This document shows, piece by piece, positions 18,490 through 26,811 of a stretch of 64,000 nt of DNA. A program made the position numbers and the translations under genes. The DNA comes from ASMP01 sp964617015 (lineage in GTDB: Archaea; Nanobdellota; Nanobdellia; Pacearchaeales; GW2011-AR1), in the NCBI GenBank assembly GCA_964617015.1, contig CAZTVG010000001.1, forward strand, positions 54,556-118,555, given 5' to 3'. How positions within the stretch are numbered: position 1 is the stretch's first letter; each line of letters begins with the position of its first letter. Below the pieces are notes generated by a model. The model was not told where the DNA came from, made no database searches, and saw only the letters and a list, made by a program, of their open reading frames with translations.

Positions 18490-20313
18490 TCATCTAAAAT
18501 TTATATCAAGTCCTTTAGTTTCAAACAATAAGTAGTTGGTTTCAAGTTTTTCAAGAGTGTCTGGTTTAGAAAGACTTTCTGCATTTATTTCAATAGTGCC
18601 GGAGTTTATCAATTCAGACTCTAAAATGAAATAATTTTGTTTTCCGCCTCCTGCTAAAGCATTTGAAATTAACTGCTCTGGGACTTCAATATCAAAACAC
18701 CTCTCCTTTGTCACGCCAAACACCCCAAGGATTCCTGATTTTGGAACTTTTACGCACTGCTCTGTTGTTGTCGCTCCTATATTTATTGAGGAACTCCTGT
18801 AAATATAAACCTGAATCTCATACTGATCTTCGCCCAATTCAACTGTTCTTTGTTCAGGATAAGCAATTGTTTTTGTTGAATCCGATGAAATAAAATGAAT
18901 TATTGAATTTCCGCTGTAACTTGCTCCATCAAGTTTCAAATCAATATTTTTCGTGTAAAGCTTGTCAAGAATAATATCTATGTTTCCAGAAGAAACAGTA
19001 GAAAATAAATATCTTGCATCTTTAAATCCGTCGGCTCTCGCATGGACATAACCATTCACACATTGCGGAAAATTTTCTCTGAGTGCTCCAAAACTTGTCT
19101 CTCCTATATTGCATTTATTTCCTAAACATTCATAAGAAATTTCTGCATCAACAGATCTTCCTTGTCTGTCTCTTGTGTTCACCTGAATTTCTGCATTTTT
19201 ATATAAGCAAAGCTCTGGAACAACATTTTCAATCGCAGTTGCATTCAAAGACTCACGTGGATTATTATTTTGTAAAACAACAGCCATCGGAAACTGGAAA
19301 ATCTCATCTCCATCAGAAACCTGTACTAAAACAGGATATTTTATACTGTAAACAAAATGATAAGGAACATAACAAAATCCAATAATTCCCAAACCAGGCT
19401 GGTTTCCCACAGGATTTGAAATCAAAATGATTCCTTCAGAAGGCGAAACTTCAAAACTATTCGGCCAGTTTCGAGAATTCAGGAACCTTACTTCTTCTTC
19501 CACAGGCAAATCAACCTTAAAGTAATCATCACTATCTACTCCTGTTTCAATTGCCAGTGTATTTGCCTCAATAGCTTCCTGAAGCTCATCAAAAACCTTA
19601 TTGGCATTCCAGACTAAAGGACTGCATGTAAGTTCAACGCCGTCAACAGGAGCATATGATCTCAGTGTATCAACAGCATATTCTTCAAGAAACAGAGTTT
19701 CCTGTTCATGTTCATAAACTTTTACTGCAGAATCATATAAATTTCCTAGCTTTGATTTGACCACAATCTTATGATTTTTTACAGTGGCAGATTCATTGCC
19801 AAAAACTATATTCAAATTCATACTCAAATCAATCTCAACCTCATCATCTTTAATATTAGAGCTTGCCTCGGGTTCTGCCAGAGAAATTTCAAATCCCTGT
19901 TCATAATAATCATTAAAATTGCAGTCATTAATCCTTTCTTCAATGAACTCTTCAAGCTGAGTTTCCATCTCCTTTTTAGTGGGAACCTGTTCTTTTTGGA
20001 TGTTGTTTCCAGAAACATAATACCAGTAAGGAATAGGATTTCCCAAAAAATTCAGTTGAGAGGAAAAAGGCATATATTGGGAACCTGGTTCAAATTCCGG
20101 CAGAAAAATATAACCTCCCTGGGATTCCAGAATGCCTGCCCCCACAGATGTATCTTCTTCAAGACAAGCCAAGAAAGCTGTATAAACAGGTTCAATATTT
20201 GCAGGTAAATCAATACTTATTAAAGAACCTCTTAAAATAAAATAAGAAAGAACTCCTGCGAGAATAAGTATGGCAATTATAATAAATATGGTCACCTGCC
20301 CTTTATTTTTCAT
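18490..20313 (-). CDS. Large pilin-like membrane-anchored protein
   Basis: The 607-residue protein begins MKNKGQVTIFIIIAILILAG, a short basic leader followed directly by a hydrophobic helix (about 6-27). This matches class III (prepilin-type) signals, where the cut would fall just after the KG/KGQ boundary. The long exported part contains several cysteines (for example YECLGNKCNIGE) and beta-rich segments. It lies upstream of the SLT-domain giant on the same strand. The filament locus at 49-60 kb could supply the peptidase. Role as minor pilin or adhesin is inferred. Confidence 0.65.
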   Translation of the reverse strand: MKNKGQVTIFIIIAILILAGVLSYFILRGSLISIDLPANIEPVYTAFLACLEEDTSVGAGILESQGGYIFLPEFEPGSQYMPFSSQLNFLGNPIPYWYYVSGNNIQKEQVPTKKEMETQLEEFIEERINDCNFNDYYEQGFEISLAEPEASSNIKDDEVEIDLSMNLNIVFGNESATVKNHKIVVKSKLGNLYDSAVKVYEHEQETLFLEEYAVDTLRSYAPVDGVELTCSPLVWNANKVFDELQEAIEANTLAIETGVDSDDYFKVDLPVEEEVRFLNSRNWPNSFEVSPSEGIILISNPVGNQPGLGIIGFCYVPYHFVYSIKYPVLVQVSDGDEIFQFPMAVVLQNNNPRESLNATAIENVVPELCLYKNAEIQVNTRDRQGRSVDAEISYECLGNKCNIGETSFGALRENFPQCVNGYVHARADGFKDARYLFSTVSSGNIDIILDKLYTKNIDLKLDGASYSGNSIIHFISSDSTKTIAYPEQRTVELGEDQYEIQVYIYRSSSINIGATTTEQCVKVPKSGILGVFGVTKERCFDIEVPEQLISNALAGGGKQNYFILESELINSGTIEINAESLSKPDTLEKLETNYLLFETKGLDINFR

Positions 20314-20440
20314 TTTTCTTCACCCCACTGATTTTTTTCTTTATCAGTTCTATTATTTCAGTATTAATATCTTTTATTATACTATATTTGAATTTCTCCC
20401 AGAGCTTTTCATCTTCTATAAGAAGCAAATATTTTTTCAT
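20303..20440 (-). CDS. Small 45-residue protein overlapping the pilin-like gene
   Basis: The frame runs from ATG at 20440 to TAA at 20303 and overlaps the ATG of the 607-residue gene by 11 bases. The product is MKKYLLLIEDEKLWEKFKYS followed by a basic amphipathic helix. Its 3' end includes GGGGTGAAGAAAAATG, which supplies a ribosome-binding-like purine stretch for the downstream gene. It could be a real small protein or a leader peptide that couples translation. Confidence 0.5.
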   Translation of the reverse strand: MKKYLLLIEDEKLWEKFKYSIIKDINTEIIELIKKKISGVKKNEK

Positions 20441-20559
20441 GATACCCCTTAATCTTAATCTAAAAAAAATCTAATATATAAATGTTCCTTAATAACTTAT
20501 TTACTAAGTAACTTAGTAAGCATAAAACAATAAATGATAAGCACTAAATAAAATTAAAT

Positions 20560-20754
20560 TTAATATCTGTATCTTCCTGCCCTGAAGTAATTAATTCCTC
20601 CAAAAAGAATCAAGATTCCCCCGATAAAAATTATCCAGGGGTCTAAGCTGGACATTACTTCTGGGAGAGTAAAAATACTAAAAGGATAATTTAGAAAATA
20701 CAATCCAAAAATTAGATACAGCAACAAAACGATTAACCTAAATCTACCCCTCAT
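20560..20754 (-). CDS. Small two-helix membrane protein
   Basis: The 64-residue protein has two hydrophobic segments (about residues 6-25 and 38-54), separated by LPEVMSSLDPW, and Arg-rich ends (MRGRFR and RAGRYRY), suggesting both termini face the cytosol. It stands alone between a 120-nt gap and the accessory island. No function is recognisable. Confidence 0.6.
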   Translation of the reverse strand: MRGRFRLIVLLLYLIFGLYFLNYPFSIFTLPEVMSSLDPWIIFIGGILILFGGINYFRAGRYRY

Positions 20755-20885
20755 ATGTAAAATTAAGAAGCATCATATTTAAATATTTCTAAAGAGTTGA
20801 TTTTTAAATGAGGGATTAGGGACCTATAGACTAAGTTTGATATCTAAATAGAAAGATTTATTAAGTATTGGCTCTTTAATTTTTA

Positions 20886-21926
20886 ATGCGCGAAGATAGA
20901 CGAATTAAATTGAAAAAATGGCAACAAAGAGGATTAATTTTAAACGCTGCAAAAAAAACTAGTTCCATTAAGCAACTTAGTATTAAAATCAAAGTTCCTT
21001 ATTCAACCTTAAAAAAATATGCTCAAGAAGTTTTCTTACTGCCAGAAAATGTATTCAAAAAACTTATAGGTTTATCCTCTATTAAAGAAGAAGAATTAGA
21101 AATTACTTACCTATCAAACAATTGGGGAAAGATAATTGGAGGAAAAAAAGGTATGGAAACTATTCAAAAAAAATATCCTGAAAAAATTTTAGAATGGAGA
21201 AAAAAAGCAATTAGAAAATCTCATTTAAATAATGCAAAGAAAATTAAAATACCCCCTCTTAATGAAAAATTGGCTGAATTAGTTGGAGTTTATTTAGGAG
21301 ATGGGACACTAACAAAATATTTTATTAGAATATCTGGAGATTGTAGATATGACATTCCCTACTTCAAGTACTTATCAGAAGTCATATATGAGCTCTTTAG
21401 CATAAACCCCTCAATTAGAAAGGAAAAAAATAGAAATACATTGTACTTAACAATACTCTCTAAAAATGTTTGTTCTTTTTTAAATAAAAATTTTGGTTTA
21501 AGATATGGTCATAAAATAAAGAATAAAACATGCATACCAAAAAAAATTTTAGAAGATGAAAAATTATCAATTGCTTGTTTTAGAGGACTCATTGATACAG
21601 ATGGTTCCATATCCAGAAGAGGTAGAAGGGGGGGCCAGTTTTGTATTCAGTTTACATCCCATAACAAAGAACTACTAAAACAAGTTCATGAGATAGGAAA
21701 AAAAATAGAAGTATTTACTTTCGGAGATAAAACAGGATCTGGAACGAACAAACAAGAAAATATACTCAAATTCTTTAAAATTGTGGGAAGTTCTAACTTA
21801 AGGCATATTGTAAGATTCCATCAAAGATTTTACAAGAATAAAACACTTTATCAAAGAGATGTATTAAAGCATTATGAAAAACCTTTTTATATTAATCTAA
21901 CCCTTCCATTTAAGGTGGCCTTGTAA
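20886..21926 (+). CDS. Free-standing LAGLIDADG homing endonuclease
   Basis: The 346-residue protein has an N-terminal helix-turn-helix-like segment (about 27-45, IKQLSIKIKVPYSTLKKYA) and two LAGLIDADG motifs: LVGVYLGDG at about 132-140 and FRGLIDTDG at about 233-241, each with the acidic metal-binding residue. It is therefore a single-chain, two-motif endonuclease that cuts long asymmetric sites. It has no intein splicing blocks. Its stop codon lies inside the 5' acceptor strand of tRNA-Val: the last ten bases of the gene are tRNA sequence. This suggests insertion directly beside the tRNA. The very AT-rich composition matches the rest of the island. Confidence 0.85.
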   Translation: MREDRRIKLKKWQQRGLILNAAKKTSSIKQLSIKIKVPYSTLKKYAQEVFLLPENVFKKLIGLSSIKEEELEITYLSNNWGKIIGGKKGMETIQKKYPEKILEWRKKAIRKSHLNNAKKIKIPPLNEKLAELVGVYLGDGTLTKYFIRISGDCRYDIPYFKYLSEVIYELFSINPSIRKEKNRNTLYLTILSKNVCSFLNKNFGLRYGHKIKNKTCIPKKILEDEKLSIACFRGLIDTDGSISRRGRRGGQFCIQFTSHNKELLKQVHEIGKKIEVFTFGDKTGSGTNKQENILKFFKIVGSSNLRHIVRFHQRFYKNKTLYQRDVLKHYEKPFYINLTLPFKVAL

Positions 21927-21987
21927 GCTAGTGGTAAACTGTATCCTTGACGTGGATGAATCCCCAGTTCGATTCTGGGCGGGGCCA
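21917..21987 (+). tRNA. tRNA-Val (GAC)
   Basis: A 71-nt cloverleaf with acceptor GGCCTTG/CGGGGCC (two G-U pairs), D loop AGTGGTA, anticodon stem TATCC/GGATG with loop TTGACGT (anticodon GAC), T arm CCCAG-TTCGATT-CTGGG and discriminator A. The D stem has A10-U25 and a C12-A23 mismatch. The first ten bases are shared with the 3' end of the homing endonuclease gene. Confidence 0.9.
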
Positions 21988-22059
21988 TTTTATCAACAAC
22001 CTTTAAAGTTAACGTCACCTAAAGAATAGATTTTTAAGATAAATTGCTTTTTGTTAGGC

Positions 22060-23004
22060 ATGGCATGTATTACAGGAAGAGGAATAAAATCAATTAATAA
22101 TTCTGTTTTTGAAGCATCTTCTTTCCTAAAACTTTACAATGAAATGAACAATAAATTTTTTGGTATCATAAACAAGGAGATTAATATTGCAAAAAGAAAA
22201 ACTCCGAATAGATTAGAAAATCTAATAAAAATTAAAAAATCGTTGGGAAAAACAAGCAAAGAAGAAATTTTCAAGATTCAAAAGAAAATTAATTGGATTA
22301 CAGAGATAATAAAATCAGAAATGGACGTTCCAATACAGTTTTTCCTGTCCGGTTCAATTATAAAAGGTACTTATGTTCATGGTTTAAGTGATATTGATAT
22401 TTTGATTTTCTTGAATAAAAAAGATTTGTCTAATGCAAAACCAAAAATAATTCAAAATAGGATATTAAATATTCTAAAAAAGTATTTTTCTAAACAAAAT
22501 ATGAAAAAAGATAAAGAAGCGGTTAATGTTTTTATTAATAAAAACCATGTTAAAGTACAAATAGTTCCAGCAGTATTTAAGAACGAAAAAATATTTTTTC
22601 CCACAATAGGTGGAGAAAGATGGAAAAGAATAAATCCAGATATATTCTCTAATTTATTGAAAGAACAAGATAAGAAACTCAAAAGGAAACTTACCCTTTC
22701 TATAAGGATAGCTAAAATTATTATGTCAAATTTTTCAAAGAATTATTGTTTAACTAGCCATCACCTAGAAGTTTTATCTTATTTATCCTCTAAAAACTCA
22801 AAAAATAAAAGTATTCTGGATTTACTTTCAAATATTTTTTCATATTCTTCAAACAGAATTATGGGACCTGTAAAAGATAGTTCAAGGCAAGTTAAATCTA
22901 TTGATGAATATTTGGGTCCTAAAGGAAATCTAAAAAGAAAAAGAATATCTAATAAATTAAAAGAAATTTCAGAAAAGATAAACAAAGAGGAAATAAATAT
23001 ATGA
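22060..23004 (+). CDS. Nucleotidyltransferase-fold protein (OAS/CCA-adding/CD-NTase-like)
   Basis: The 314-residue product has the pol-beta-type signature GSIIKGTYVHGLSDIDI (residues about 98-114) with GS and the first two catalytic Asp residues. A helical C-terminal part contains NYCLTSHHLEVLSYL, typical of the OAS/class I CCA enzyme group. The third carboxylate strand reads HVKVQIVPA, with Gln where VD(I/L)VP is usual, so catalysis may be impaired. It is too short for a normal archaeal CCA enzyme (over 400). I chose ATG at 22060 over a TTG nine bases upstream. Its stop overlaps the glycosyltransferase start as ATGA. A nucleotide-second-messenger or polymerising role is possible but unproved. 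Confidence 0.65.
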   Translation: MACITGRGIKSINNSVFEASSFLKLYNEMNNKFFGIINKEINIAKRKTPNRLENLIKIKKSLGKTSKEEIFKIQKKINWITEIIKSEMDVPIQFFLSGSIIKGTYVHGLSDIDILIFLNKKDLSNAKPKIIQNRILNILKKYFSKQNMKKDKEAVNVFINKNHVKVQIVPAVFKNEKIFFPTIGGERWKRINPDIFSNLLKEQDKKLKRKLTLSIRIAKIIMSNFSKNYCLTSHHLEVLSYLSSKNSKNKSILDLLSNIFSYSSNRIMGPVKDSSRQVKSIDEYLGPKGNLKRKRISNKLKEISEKINKEEINI

Positions 23005-24356
23005 AAAAAGAGATAAATCCTTGGTTGCCTTGGAAAGATACAATCAGACTTCCTGCTTCTACAGACAAAGGAAACATATTAGTAATTATCCCAACTGCCG
23101 GAAATGATATAGAAATGCTTAGAAAATGTTTAGATTCGCTTAAATTTGCTGCGAGTGGAAAAGGCATCCATGTTGTAATTGTTTTATCACCAACAGCGTT
23201 AAAAAAGAAAGAAAAGCTAGAAAAGTTATTTGGGAAAGATGCCGAAATAATTTCACTAAGAGGGTCTTTCAATTATTGTCGTAGCATTAATACTGGATTG
23301 TCTTTTAGAAATAAAAAAGACAGATATGCTTTATTTTTGAATGATGATGTAACTTTTACAAAAAAAGGAGACTTGCATGAACTCAAAAAAACTTTAAGAA
23401 AACAAAGATGGGCATGTGTGGGTCCTTTCATAAATTACAATCCAAACCGCTATGATCCTACATGGCCTAAAGAAAAATCTAGTTTAGGTGTAGTACCAAG
23501 GACATCTGGAGCAATTAGAACCAACCTACCTCTAAGTGGGTCTTGTTCATTATGGGACCTAGAATGGTTAGATAAGATTGGTAAACTTGACGAGGAATTT
23601 GGAAGGGGTTGGGGAATGGATGAAGCTGATTTATGTATCCGAGTATTAAGACTTGGAGCAAGATATGGGCGTCAAGATACAGTAACAATTAATCATATTA
23701 TGCACGCTACACTTGGAGAGAAATTTACAAGATATACTGGACCTGTTCACATGCGAAGCTTAAACTATTTCAAAAAGAAATATGGAAAAGAAATTGAAGA
23801 ATGGGGTAAAAGCTATCATTGGTTTCCCCTCCCGGGAATACAGGTCATAATGTTTCCATGCAAAAATCAAAGAAAATTTAGAGATTGCTTGAATAAAATT
23901 GAGCGGGATTTAGAGGGTTTTCGATGGATTTTGTTAGTAGGAGACAATACTAATAAAGAAATAATATACAACACAGCCAAAAAACATTGCCAAAAAAACT
24001 CCAGCGCAGATAAATGCATAATAAGAAAATTTGATAACAAAAAGTTATATAGTAAAGATATTTTTAAGAAGATAGTAATTATTAAATCTCCTATAGGAGA
24101 ACAATATCCTGTAATATATCTAGTTGATGCAAATAAAAAAATACCTGGAAGCTATGTAAAGGAGTTACTTTGGCAAATTAGAGATAAAGGGATTTTAGCA
24201 GGAAAAATTGGAAAAGAGAAAACTATTTCTGAAGAGATCTTTCCAAATATAAAATTTGTGAAATTTAAAACTAAACATAAAAAATATAATCATGTGAGTG
24301 GTTCAATATTTCACATTAAAACCATAATAAAAAATTCAAATGAAAAGATACATTAA
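23001..24356 (+). CDS. GT2-family glycosyltransferase
   Basis: The first 270 of 451 residues form a GT-A domain: ILVIIPTAGNDIEMLRKCLDS at the nucleotide-binding strand (shown here without its ends), the LFLNDDVTF acidic metal motif near 112, and GWGMDEADLCIR, which matches the acceptor-site (E/D)D-type motif. The remaining 180 residues are not recognised and may be a second degenerate domain. It probably transfers sugars to a surface polymer or glycoprotein glycan. It overlaps the upstream gene by four bases and the downstream methyltransferase by 17. Confidence 0.8.
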   Translation: MKKEINPWLPWKDTIRLPASTDKGNILVIIPTAGNDIEMLRKCLDSLKFAASGKGIHVVIVLSPTALKKKEKLEKLFGKDAEIISLRGSFNYCRSINTGLSFRNKKDRYALFLNDDVTFTKKGDLHELKKTLRKQRWACVGPFINYNPNRYDPTWPKEKSSLGVVPRTSGAIRTNLPLSGSCSLWDLEWLDKIGKLDEEFGRGWGMDEADLCIRVLRLGARYGRQDTVTINHIMHATLGEKFTRYTGPVHMRSLNYFKKKYGKEIEEWGKSYHWFPLPGIQVIMFPCKNQRKFRDCLNKIERDLEGFRWILLVGDNTNKEIIYNTAKKHCQKNSSADKCIIRKFDNKKLYSKDIFKKIVIIKSPIGEQYPVIYLVDANKKIPGSYVKELLWQIRDKGILAGKIGKEKTISEEIFPNIKFVKFKTKHKKYNHVSGSIFHIKTIIKNSNEKIH

Positions 24357-25164
24357 ATCAAACAAATCATTGTGGGATGAATTAACATCAATACATAAAG
24401 AGGAGAATAATCTTTATTCAATTCGGGATTTTAAATCTGGAAAAACAACATTATCAAAAACAGAGGTTAAAGAGTTAGGAGATATTTCTGGAAAAACAAT
24501 ATTACATTTGCAATGCCATTTTGGATTAGACACATTATCCTTGACTAGAATGGGAGCAAAAGTTACAGGGATTGATTTTTCAAAGAAATCAATTGAATTG
24601 GCAAGATCTTTGAGTGAAGAATTAGGAATTAATGCAAAATTTATATGCGCAGATGTATATGGCTTGCCCAAAATTTTAAAAGAAAAGTTTGATGTAGTCT
24701 TTACTTCTTATGGAGTTTTGTTATGGTTACCAGATTTAAAAAAGTGGGCAAAAATAATTTCACATTTTTTGAAACCTAAAGGGGCTTTTTATATTATTGA
24801 AGGTCATCCTTTTAGTATGGTTTTAAAAAATGTTGGGAAGGAGATTAATTTATCAGTCAAGAAATCCTATTTTCATTCTTCAAGACCCCTAGAAGGAAAA
24901 AAAGAGAAAGATTATACAAACAAAAGAAAACAATTAAAAAATATCGCTTACACATGGACTCATAGTATTAGTGATGTAATTAATTCATTAATCTCGGCAG
25001 GTTTAAGAATTGATTATTTGCATGAATTTCCTTACTCCCGTGAAGTTAATTATCCGAATATGGAATTAAAAAAAGATGGTTGGTGGTTTAAAGGCAAAAA
25101 GAAAATTATCCCCTTAATGTTCTCAATTCATGCAACAAAAGAGGTTGAGAAAAGTAAAAAATGA
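24340..25164 (+). CDS. SAM-dependent methyltransferase
   Basis: The 274-residue class I methyltransferase has motif I as ILHLQCHFGLDTLSL (about residues 52-66, with His in place of the usual second Gly), motif II VTGIDFSKKSIELAR, and the FDVVFTSYGVLLWLPDL strand. This version, with the HLQCHFG motif, occurs in bacterial and archaeal small-molecule or glycan methyltransferases. Located between two glycosyltransferases, it likely methylates a sugar in the same glycan. Its stop overlaps the next start as ATGA. Confidence 0.8.
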   Translation: MKRYIKSNKSLWDELTSIHKEENNLYSIRDFKSGKTTLSKTEVKELGDISGKTILHLQCHFGLDTLSLTRMGAKVTGIDFSKKSIELARSLSEELGINAKFICADVYGLPKILKEKFDVVFTSYGVLLWLPDLKKWAKIISHFLKPKGAFYIIEGHPFSMVLKNVGKEINLSVKKSYFHSSRPLEGKKEKDYTNKRKQLKNIAYTWTHSISDVINSLISAGLRIDYLHEFPYSREVNYPNMELKKDGWWFKGKKKIIPLMFSIHATKEVEKSKK

Positions 25165-26356
25165 AAAAAGTAACAATAATAATTCAGGCAATACCTTTTT
25201 GTTTTGGTCCCGGAGCACAAACATTGGCAATAGGGAACCAATTGCGATCAATTCTTGGTAAAAAATTGAATCTTATTGCATTGGGGACAGGTACAACCTA
25301 TGAATTTCTCAAAAAATCAAAAACCTTTGATAAGATATATGAATATTCCTCAGAAGAAAAAACTATTCCCAATAAAATAAAATCTCTTTTATTGTCATCA
25401 GATAAGATAGTTTGTATAGGAGATTTTGAATTCATAAATAAAGTTAATACACTTGGAAAGGGAGTTGAATTTGTTGACCCTTTATTTTGGATGTGGAATA
25501 AATTTCCATCAAACATAAATTATTGCAACAAATACTATGCCGTTGATTTTCCAGGAGTAAAAAAACGCGTAAAAGAATATATAAAAAGATTTCCTAAAAG
25601 TTTAAAACCAACTATTGTAAATCAAATATGTGAATATTCTAAAAGAAAAAAGAGAAAGCATTATGATACAATCATTGTACAATTTGGCGGATACAAAATC
25701 CTAGGGGGATAAACATAGATTTAATTATTGCGACGGTTGAAGAAATATCGAATAGTATAAAGAACATTCCAGAATTAAAGAAAGTATTTGTTCGTGGAGG
25801 ATCTAAAGTTATGAAAATTGTTCGAAAAAAGGCAAGAGATCTAGATCCCAGAATAGAAATTGGAACATCCTACCATAAAGATTTTCTTAAAGAACTATCT
25901 TCATGTAAAGCGTTATTAACAGTTCCCGGAATGTCTATTGTTTATGAAGCTTTTGCGGGTAAAATTCCATTAATGTTTATCTTACCTTTAAATTATACCC
26001 AACATAGACAATTGATTGCCTATAAAAAAATCTTCAAAAATTTTGAATATGTTTCATGGGAAAATTTCGAGGGATATAGAACTCTTCCAGAAAAAATTCC
26101 AGAAGAAATGGCTATTAGTGAAGCGATAAACATGGGAAAATGTTTTTTTAGTGATGCTAAAACACGAATTAAATTTAGAAAAGAAATAATTAATTTCTTA
26201 ACCAAGCAAAAATATGAAGTCTTAACGGTGAAAAAGCATAATAATAGAAATCAAAAGATTAAGATAGATGGAGCAAAAGAGATTGCAGAAGATTTGGTTA
26301 AAGAAATTTTGCGTGCTAAGACTTATAAAAAACATATCAAAAAGGTTATAAAGTGA
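25161..26356 (+). pseudogene. MurG-like glycosyltransferase broken by a -1 frameshift
   Basis: Two frames, 25161-25712 and one resuming around 25698 to 26356, together encode about 398 residues of a GT-B/MurG-like protein. The N half has GPGAQTLAIGNQL; the C half has LLTVPGMSIVYEAFAGKIPL and LPLNYTQHRQ, the donor-binding signature. The first frame ends shortly after VQFGGYKILGG. Adding one A to the AAAA run at 25695-25698 would give GGYKNPRGINIDLI and rejoin the frames. No classical slippery heptamer is present, so mutation or sequencing error is likelier than programmed shifting. It ends the glycosylation island, next to eL44. Confidence 0.8.
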
Positions 26357-26373
26357 TTCTTCAGTTTAATTTC

Positions 26374-26688
26374 ATGAAAATTCCAAAAATAACTAATAGA
26401 TACTGTCCATACTGTAACAAAAAAACAAAACAAAAAATAAAATTAGTTGGTACAGGATTCAAAAGAGGTACACTAACACGTGGAAGTAAATCAAGAGCAA
26501 GATTAAGAGGACAGAGTAGGGGGATGGGAAATCAGGGGAAGTACTCCAAACCCGCAGTATCAAAATTCAAGAGAAAATCCAAGACAACTAAAAAAACAAA
26601 TTTTCTTTATATCTGCGAAGTTTGTGGGAAGGGAAAATATCGCGCAGGTCACAGAAATAAAAGAACAGGGAAGGTAATACAAGAATAA
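26374..26688 (+). CDS. rpl44e: Ribosomal protein eL44
   Basis: The 104-residue protein starts MKIPKITNRYCPYC and has two zinc-binding pairs, CPYC near the N-terminus and CEVC near residue 87, with the basic loop RGSKSRARLRGQSRGMGNQGK (cut here) in between that is diagnostic for eL44. I use the Met at 26374; the upstream in-frame codons overlap the broken glycosyltransferase. It belongs to the large subunit near the E site. Confidence 0.93.
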   Translation: MKIPKITNRYCPYCNKKTKQKIKLVGTGFKRGTLTRGSKSRARLRGQSRGMGNQGKYSKPAVSKFKRKSKTTKKTNFLYICEVCGKGKYRAGHRNKRTGKVIQE

Positions 26689-26695
26689 AAAGAAA

Positions 26696-26809
26696 ATGTT
26701 AAATAAAAATAAGATAAATGTAAGTATAAATTCAGCAAAGCTTGACATAATGGATTTTTACCTTAACAAAAATAAATCAAACTCTGCGAAGCAGGCAATT
26801 TCAAATTAA
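26696..26809 (+). CDS. Possible 37-residue small protein upstream of eS1
   Basis: An open frame of 37 codons fills the space between eL44 and the S3Ae gene and ends two bases before its ATG. The product begins MLNKNKINVSINSAKLDIMD and is polar. It includes two short hairpin-like elements (ttcagcaaagcttga and ctctgcgaagcag), so the segment could instead be a regulatory leader. No family is recognised. Confidence 0.25.
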   Translation: MLNKNKINVSINSAKLDIMDFYLNKNKSNSAKQAISN

Positions 26810-26811
26810 AA

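Noticed and set aside
22060..23004. Standard archaeal CCA-adding enzyme
   Set aside because: About 130 residues too short, altered third carboxylate position, and in a glycan gene context.
25690..25712. Programmed -1 frameshifting in the split glycosyltransferase
   Set aside because: No X-XXY-YYZ slippery site and no downstream pseudoknot is visible; the short A4 run fits mutation or read error better.
26696..26809. Frame before S3Ae as KEOPS subunit Pcc1, a frequent neighbour in archaea
   Set aside because: Only 37 codons and no Pcc1 motif; kept as a low-confidence small frame without function.
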